Positions 6,091-9,618 of a DNA stretch of 9,618 bases are shown one piece after another. The DNA is from Oceanococcus sp041625325 (GTDB lineage Bacteria; Pseudomonadota; Gammaproteobacteria; Nevskiales; Oceanococcaceae). Each line of letters begins with the position of its first letter. Within the stretch, counting starts at the first letter, position 1. The notes below the pieces were generated by a model that worked only from the letters and a program-made list of their open reading frames with translations, did not search any database and had not been told where the DNA came from. The DNA is taken from contig JBFJTN010000135.1 of the NCBI GenBank assembly GCA_041625325.1, positions 1-9,618 of the forward strand. The letters are read 5' to 3'. A program made the translations under genes and the position numbers.

Positions 6091-6102
6091 GGCTCGTATT
6101 CC

Positions 6103-6372
6103 TTAGGACTTGCGATCGCCCGAGTGACCCTTGAAGGTCCGGGTCGGAGCGAACTCACCCAGCTTGTGGCCGACCATCTGCTCGGACACGTAGACCGGGG
6201 TATGCTGACGACCGTTGTGCACGGCAATGGTCAGGCCGACCATGTCCGGGGTCACCATCGAACGGCGCGACCAGGTCTTGATCGGGCGCTTGACCCGTGC
6301 ATCGACGGAATCGGCCACCTTCTTGGCCAGATGCAGGTCGACGAACGGTCCCTTGCGAATTGAACGCGGCAT
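6103..6372 (-). CDS. rpsS: 30S ribosomal protein S19 (uS19)
   Basis: S19 pairs with S13 in the small-subunit head, near the A-site tRNA, and contributes to bridge B1a. The 89-residue product has MPRSIRKGPFVDLHLAKKV (1-19), IKTWSRRSMVTPDMVGLTIA (31-50) and the signature HNGRQHTPVYVSEQMVGHKL (52-71), then GEFAPTRTFKGHSGDRK. This is essentially the family consensus. The ATG at 6372 is 9 nt after the rplB stop, and that stop opens the strong SD TAAGGAG 5 nt from the ATG. Order rplB-rpsS-rplV is canonical. Confidence 0.97.
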   Translation of the reverse strand: MPRSIRKGPFVDLHLAKKVADSVDARVKRPIKTWSRRSMVTPDMVGLTIAVHNGRQHTPVYVSEQMVGHKLGEFAPTRTFKGHSGDRKS

Positions 6373-6381
6373 TCCTACTCC

Positions 6382-7209
6382 TTACTTCCGACGACGATCG
6401 CGCACGATCATCTTGTCGGTGCGCTTGTTGCTGCGGGTGCGATAGCCCTTGGTCGGCACCGCCCACGGACTGACGGGATGGCGACCGCCGGAGGTCCGGC
6501 CTTCACCACCACCGTGCGGGTGATCCACCGGGTTCATGGCCACGCCGCGAACCGTCGGGCGCACGCCACGCCAGCGCTTGGCGCCGGCCTTGCCCAGCGA
6601 ACGCAGGTTGTGCTCGCCGTTGCCGCATTCGCCAACCGTGGCACGGCAGTCCACCGGCACCTTGCGCATTTCACCGGAACGCAGACGCAGGGTGGCGTGA
6701 CCGCCATCGCGCGCGACCAGCTGCACCGCGGCGCCGGCGCTGCGCGCCAGCTGCGCACCCTTGCCCGGACGCAGCTCGACGCAATGCACCACGCTACCCA
6801 GCGGGATGTTCGACAGCGGCATGCAGTTGCCCGGCTTGATCGGCGCGGTGGCGCCGGAGCGCACCGGATCGCCAGCCTTCAGGCCCTTGGGCGCGATGAT
6901 GTAGCGACGCTCGCCATCAGCGTACTTCAGCAGGGCGATATGCGCGGTGCGGTTGGGATCATATTCGATCCGCTCGACCGTGGCCGGCACGCTGTCCTTG
7001 TTGCGCTTGAAGTCGATGACGCGATAGCGCTGCTTGTGACCGCCGCCCTGATGCCGGGTGGTGATACGGCCGTTGTTGTTGCGACCACCGGTCTTGGTCT
7101 TCTTCTCGACCAGTGCCTGGAAGGGTTTGCCCTTGTGCAGGTCCTGGCCGATGACCTTGACGACATGGCGTCGACCGGCTGACGTCGGCTTGGCTTTCTG
7201 GGTTGCCAT
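6382..7209 (-). CDS. rplB: 50S ribosomal protein L2 (uL2)
   Basis: L2 is one of the most conserved 50S proteins. It is needed for subunit association (bridge B7b) and for peptidyl-transferase centre assembly. The 275-residue product has a basic N-terminus, GGRNNNGRITTRHQGGGHKQ cut across 41-60, an OB-fold region with IEYDPNRTAHIALL (81-94), IPLGSVVHCVELRPGKGAQL (135-154), and the C-terminal signature AMNPVDHPHGGGEGR (224-238). His230 matches E. coli His229, the residue reported as important for peptidyl transfer. The ATG at 7209 has the SD AGAGGA 7 nt away inside a 25-nt spacer after rplW. No irregularities. Confidence 0.98.
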   Translation of the reverse strand: MATQKAKPTSAGRRHVVKVIGQDLHKGKPFQALVEKKTKTGGRNNNGRITTRHQGGGHKQRYRVIDFKRNKDSVPATVERIEYDPNRTAHIALLKYADGERRYIIAPKGLKAGDPVRSGATAPIKPGNCMPLSNIPLGSVVHCVELRPGKGAQLARSAGAAVQLVARDGGHATLRLRSGEMRKVPVDCRATVGECGNGEHNLRSLGKAGAKRWRGVRPTVRGVAMNPVDHPHGGGEGRTSGGRHPVSPWAVPTKGYRTRSNKRTDKMIVRDRRRK

Positions 7210-7234
7210 TTTCTGATTCCTCTGACGATCCGGC

Positions 7235-7549
7235 TTACTTGGCGCCGGACGTGAAATCGATTTCCTGGCCCTCGGCCAGCTTCACGTAGGCCTTCTTCCA
7301 GTCGGAACGACGACCGAAGCCACGCCCGAAGCGCTTGACCTTGCCCTTGACCTTGACCGTGGTCACGTCATCGACCTTGACCCCGAACAGACCTTCAACG
7401 GCCTTGCGGATCTGCGGCTTGGTGGCGGTGCGCGCCACTTCGAAGACGACCACGTTGTTGGTCTCGGCGGCCACACTGGCCTTCTCCGACACCAGCGGCG
7501 CGAGCAGCACCTGATAGGCGCGTTCGGCGACGGGATTCACTCGACTCAT
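7235..7549 (-). CDS. rplW: 50S ribosomal protein L23 (uL23)
   Basis: L23 borders the tunnel exit and is the main docking point for trigger factor and SRP. The 104-residue product has LLAPLVSEKASVAAE (15-29), where Glu22 corresponds to E. coli Glu18 of the docking motif. It also has KPQIRKAVEGLFGVKV (44-59), and VKGKVKRFGRGFGRRSDWKKAYV (67-89, given by its key basic and aromatic residues), followed by a C-terminal strand EGQEIDF. The frame is open a further 32 codons upstream inside rplD, but I chose the ATG at 7549. It overlaps the rplD stop as ATGA, has GGAG 8 nt before it, and gives the family N-terminus and length. Confidence 0.97.
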   Translation of the reverse strand: MSRVNPVAERAYQVLLAPLVSEKASVAAETNNVVVFEVARTATKPQIRKAVEGLFGVKVDDVTTVKVKGKVKRFGRGFGRRSDWKKAYVKLAEGQEIDFTSGAK

Positions 7550-8151
7550 GACAGGCTCTCCGACAGCGCTTCGGCAGCACGGGCGGTCAGCACGACGTAG
7601 TCGGCGCCCACCAGGGCCGCGGGGTTGAGCTGGCCGGCCAGGCACAGCTCCACGTTCACCAGATTGCGCGAACCACGGGCCAGCTCATCGCTGATCTCCG
7701 TGTCCACGACCAGCGCACGGCCGTCCGCCACGCCACCCAGCCAGGCGATCACGCTCTTGGTGCGATGGTCGGGCAGATTGATTTCCTTCACCACCCGCAA
7801 CCGCTCCTGACGGACCAGCTCGGACAGGATGGAGCGCAGGCCGGCACGCCACTGCTTCTTGTTCACCTTCTGCGAGAAATCGCGATTGCTGAAGGCGAAG
7901 GTGTGACCACCGCCGACCCAGATCGGGGAGCGGATGGTGCCGGCGCGCGCGCGGCCGGTGCCCTTCTGGCGCCAGGGCTTGCGCCCGCCACCGGAGACGG
8001 CGGAGCGGTTCTTGCTGCCCTTGGTGCCGGAGCGGCCACCCGCCAGGTAGGCAGTGACCAGCTGGTGAACCAGGGTTTCGTTGAAATCGGCGCCGAAAAC
8101 GGCGTCCCCGACCTCGACCTTGCCCTTGCCGATATGAAGATTCAGTTCCAT
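7546..8151 (-). CDS. rplD: 50S ribosomal protein L4 (uL4)
   Basis: L4 is an early-assembly 50S protein whose extended loop lines the exit tunnel opposite L22. In E. coli it also represses the S10 operon at both transcription and translation. The 201-residue product equals the E. coli length. The loop spans about 42-97, with GRKPWRQKGTGRARAG (56-71), SPIW (75-78) and NRDFSQKVNKK (89-99). The C-terminal half has LRSILSELVRQERLRVV and ends ARAAEALSESLS. Residue 79 is Val, where the E. coli protein has Arg after SPIW. The start at 8151 matches the family length, but the SD is weak (ACGGA about 7 nt away), unlike most neighbours. The 3' end overlaps rplW by 4 nt. Confidence 0.97.
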   Translation of the reverse strand: MELNLHIGKGKVEVGDAVFGADFNETLVHQLVTAYLAGGRSGTKGSKNRSAVSGGGRKPWRQKGTGRARAGTIRSPIWVGGGHTFAFSNRDFSQKVNKKQWRAGLRSILSELVRQERLRVVKEINLPDHRTKSVIAWLGGVADGRALVVDTEISDELARGSRNLVNVELCLAGQLNPAALVGADYVVLTARAAEALSESLS

Positions 8152-8168
8152 GTTCAGATCCGTCCGCT

Positions 8169-8807
8169 TCAGCCCTTGACCGCCGGTCGGATGACCAGAT
8201 CGCCACCCGGGGCGCCCGGCACACCGCCCTTGACCAGGAGCAGATTCTTTTCCGCATCGACGCGAACCACTTCCAGGTTCTGCACCGTGCGCTGCACGTT
8301 GCCCAGCTGACCGGCCATCTTCTTGCCCGGGAACACGCGGCCCGGGGTCTGGTTCTGACCGATCGAACCCGGCGCGCGGTGCGACAGGGAGTTGCCATGC
8401 GACATGCGCTGGGAGGAGAAGTTGTGGCGCTTGATGGCACCGGCAAAGCCCTTGCCGCGGCTGGTGCCGACGACGTCGACCAGCTTCACTTCAGCCAGGG
8501 TGTCCACGGTGATTTCACTGCCGGCAGCCAGATCTTCGCCTTCGCCTTCACCCAGACGGAATTCCCACAGGCCACGGCCAGCTTCGACTTCAGCCTTGAG
8601 GAATTCGCCCGCTTCGGGCTTGTTGAGGCGATTGGCCTTGATGGTGCCGGTGGTCACCTGCACGGCGCGATAGCCGTCGGCGTCCACATTCTTGATCCGG
8701 GTCACACGGTTGGGCAGCACCTCGATCACGGTCACCGGCACAGACTCGCCGGCTTCCGTAAACACGCGCGACATACCGCATTTACGGCCTATCAATCCGA
8801 TTGGCAT
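8169..8807 (-). CDS. rplC: 50S ribosomal protein L3 (uL3)
   Basis: L3 is one of the two assembly-initiator proteins of the 50S subunit, and its extension reaches toward the peptidyl-transferase centre. The 212-residue product starts MPIGLIGRKCGMSRVFTE. It has VTVIEVLPNRVTRIK (25-39), the signature around GTSRGKGFAGAIKRHNF (114-130) and HGNSLSHRAPGSIGQNQTPG (137-156). Gln153 corresponds to E. coli Gln150, which PrmB methylates. A TTG 14 codons upstream (8849) is in frame, but I chose the ATG at 8807. It has AGAGG 8 nt before it and gives the usual length, and the upstream codons fall in the hairpin-rich spacer. A 17-nt gap leads to rplD. Confidence 0.97.
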   Translation of the reverse strand: MPIGLIGRKCGMSRVFTEAGESVPVTVIEVLPNRVTRIKNVDADGYRAVQVTTGTIKANRLNKPEAGEFLKAEVEAGRGLWEFRLGEGEGEDLAAGSEITVDTLAEVKLVDVVGTSRGKGFAGAIKRHNFSSQRMSHGNSLSHRAPGSIGQNQTPGRVFPGKKMAGQLGNVQRTVQNLEVVRVDAEKNLLLVKGGVPGAPGGDLVIRPAVKG

Positions 8808-8826
8808 GAGTACAACCTCTTGCTTG

Positions 8827-8841
8827 CCGCCACGCGGGCGG
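8827..8841 (-). other. Hairpin just upstream of the rplC SD
   Basis: A perfect 5-bp all-G/C stem, CCGCC/GGCGG, surrounds a 5-nt loop (CGCGT on the minus strand). It ends 11 nt before the AGAGG SD-like run of rplC. A stem this close to the SD could influence ribosome access, but short GC stems are common in G+C-rich DNA. Confidence 0.35.
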
Positions 8842-8861
8842 TAGTTCAAATGGTTTTTCCG

Positions 8862-8879
8862 GCCAGTGACTGCACTGGC
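8862..8879 (-). other. Middle hairpin of the rpsJ-rplC spacer
   Basis: A perfect 7-bp inverted repeat, GCCAGTG/CACTGGC, surrounds a 4-nt loop (CAGT on the minus strand). It is followed by CGGAAAAAC rather than T residues, so it is not a minus-strand terminator. The perfect stem in non-coding DNA makes RNA structure plausible. Confidence 0.45.
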
Positions 8880-8900
8880 AACGGAATCAGTTTGTCAGCA

Positions 8901-8922
8901 GCCCGTTCCGAACGGAGCGGGC
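8901..8922 (-). other. Hairpin after the rpsJ stop
   Basis: This is a 22-nt imperfect palindrome starting 6 nt after the rpsJ stop codon. GCCCG pairs with CGGGC outside, one C/A mismatch follows, and TCC pairs with GGA around a GTTC loop. No T-run follows on the minus strand. It could protect the rpsJ 3' end or pause RNA polymerase; it lacks the tail of an intrinsic terminator. Confidence 0.45.
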
Positions 8923-8928
8923 CAGGAA

Positions 8929-9246
8929 TTACTGCAGCTTGATCTGCACATCGACGCCCGCGGCCAGGTCCAGCTTGGACAGGGCATCGACCGTCTTGTC
9001 GGTCGGCTCGACGATGTCGAGCAGACGCTTGTGGGTCCGGATCTCGTACTGGTCGCGCGCGTCCTTGTTGACGTGCGGCGAAATCAGCACGGTATAACGC
9101 TCGCGCCGGGTGGGCAGCGGGATCGGACCGCGGACAATCGCCCCGGTGCGCTTGGCCGTCTCGACGATTTCCTTGACGGACTTGTCGATGAGACGATGGT
9201 CAAACGCCTTGAGGCGAATGCGTATTGTCTGATTTGCGGTGGTCAT
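8929..9246 (-). CDS. rpsJ: 30S ribosomal protein S10 / NusE (uS10)
   Basis: S10 belongs to the small-subunit head. As NusE it also joins NusB in antitermination complexes and binds NusG to link transcription with translation. The 105-residue product (103 in E. coli) has IRIRLKAFDHRLIDKSVKEI (8-27), ETAKRTGAIVRGPIPLPTR (29-47), YTVLISPHVNKDARDQYEIR (51-70) and a C-terminal LDAAGVDVQI-like strand that is one or two residues longer than in E. coli. It is the first gene of the S10 set. Its ATG lies only 12 nt after the T-run of an intrinsic terminator, and its SD is poor (AAGAAGA directly before the ATG), so its expression probably depends on read-through or a very short leader. Confidence 0.97.
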   Translation of the reverse strand: MTTANQTIRIRLKAFDHRLIDKSVKEIVETAKRTGAIVRGPIPLPTRRERYTVLISPHVNKDARDQYEIRTHKRLLDIVEPTDKTVDALSKLDLAAGVDVQIKLQ

Positions 9247-9258
9247 TCTTCTTTACCG

Positions 9259-9291
9259 AAAAAAACGAGGCTGCGGATGTCCGCAGCCTCG
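9259..9291 (-). terminator. Intrinsic terminator between tuf and rpsJ (possible S10 attenuator)
   Basis: On the minus strand a perfect 12-bp inverted repeat (CGAGGCTGCGGA and its complement, positions 9291-9280 and 9277-9266) closes a tiny loop; realistically it is an 11-bp stem with a 4-nt loop. Seven consecutive T residues follow immediately (9265-9259). This is a textbook rho-independent terminator for transcripts coming from tuf, whose stop codon is 20 nt upstream of the stem. Only 12 nt separate the T-run from the rpsJ ATG, so no promoter fits between them. All S10-spc transcription entering from upstream must pass this element. Confidence 0.9.
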
Positions 9292-9311
9292 CGTAGCCAG
9301 ATATTGTAGCT

Positions 9312-9618
<307 letters not shown>

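Larger units (their letters stand above)
8808..8928 (-). other. rpsJ-rplC spacer with three potential hairpins
   Basis: This is the longest non-coding stretch in the window (121 nt) and interrupts an otherwise compact operon. Three non-overlapping inverted repeats occur in it, at 8901-8922, 8862-8879 and 8827-8841. None is followed by a T-run on the minus strand, so a simple terminator is not supported. The last hairpin ends 11 nt before the AGAGG SD-like run of rplC. A short TTG-initiated extension of rplC is open across part of it but has no supporting SD. The layout would fit an RNA regulatory or processing element; the sequence alone does not prove it. Confidence 0.5.

Noticed and set aside
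7550..7645. A 32-codon upstream extension of rplW
   Set aside because: It lies inside rplD in another frame. The ATGA overlap start at 7549, with GGAG 8 nt away, gives normal L23 length.
8808..8849. A TTG-started 14-codon extension of rplC
   Set aside because: TTG with no SD, within hairpin-rich spacer sequence; the ATG at 8807 has AGAGG and matches L3 family starts.
8862..8922. A terminator between rpsJ and rplC
   Set aside because: The stems are real, but no T-run follows any of them on the minus strand, and rplC needs transcription from upstream.

Overview
The window is a conserved ribosomal-protein cluster read entirely on the minus strand, from high to low coordinates. It begins with the 3' end of tuf (EF-Tu). 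It then carries a complete S10 operon (rpsJ, rplC, rplD, rplW, rplB, rpsS, rplV, rpsC, rplP, rpmC, rpsQ). This runs straight into the spc operon (rplN, rplX, rplE, rpsN, rpsH, rplF, rplR, rpsE, rpmD, rplO), and the window ends in the first 29 codons of secY. All 21 ribosomal-protein genes are intact. I see no mobile element, CRISPR array, tRNA, rRNA or accessory gene.

The gene order, the zinc-ligand-free 101-residue S14, and the close match of S3, L5, L16, L2 and S10 to the Escherichia coli proteins point to a proteobacterium. The G+C-rich composition and protein details suggest a gammaproteobacterium, possibly near the Xanthomonadales or Chromatiales. That placement is an inference from remembered family sequences, not from a search.

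Layout by region: 9618-9312 is the tuf C-terminus. 9311-9247 is a 65-nt spacer holding a strong intrinsic terminator and a candidate sigma-70 promoter. 9246-4205 is the S10 gene set. 4198-97 is the spc gene set, and 88-1 is the secY start. Coding density is very high. Only three spacers exceed 40 nt: tuf-rpsJ (65 nt), rpsJ-rplC (121 nt, with three potential hairpins) and rplF-rplR (42 nt, with one). The rpsQ-rplN gap is 6 nt, so the separate spc promoter of E. coli has no room here, and the two operons appear to be one transcription unit.

Together the genes supply proteins for both ribosomal subunits, including the 5S rRNA binders L5 and L18, the peptide-tunnel proteins L4, L22 and L23, the mRNA-entry proteins S3 and S5, and the decoding-site neighbours S19 and S14. 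They also supply the translocon core SecY and the elongation factor EF-Tu. The content is ordinary. What deserves a second look is regulation: a terminator 12 nt ahead of the rpsJ start codon, the structured rpsJ-rplC spacer, the repeated use of a stop codon as the 5' end of the next Shine-Dalgarno (SD) sequence, and the weak SDs before rplD and rpsH, which encode the homologues of the E. coli feedback regulators of these operons. I found no evidence of a previously undescribed protein system.
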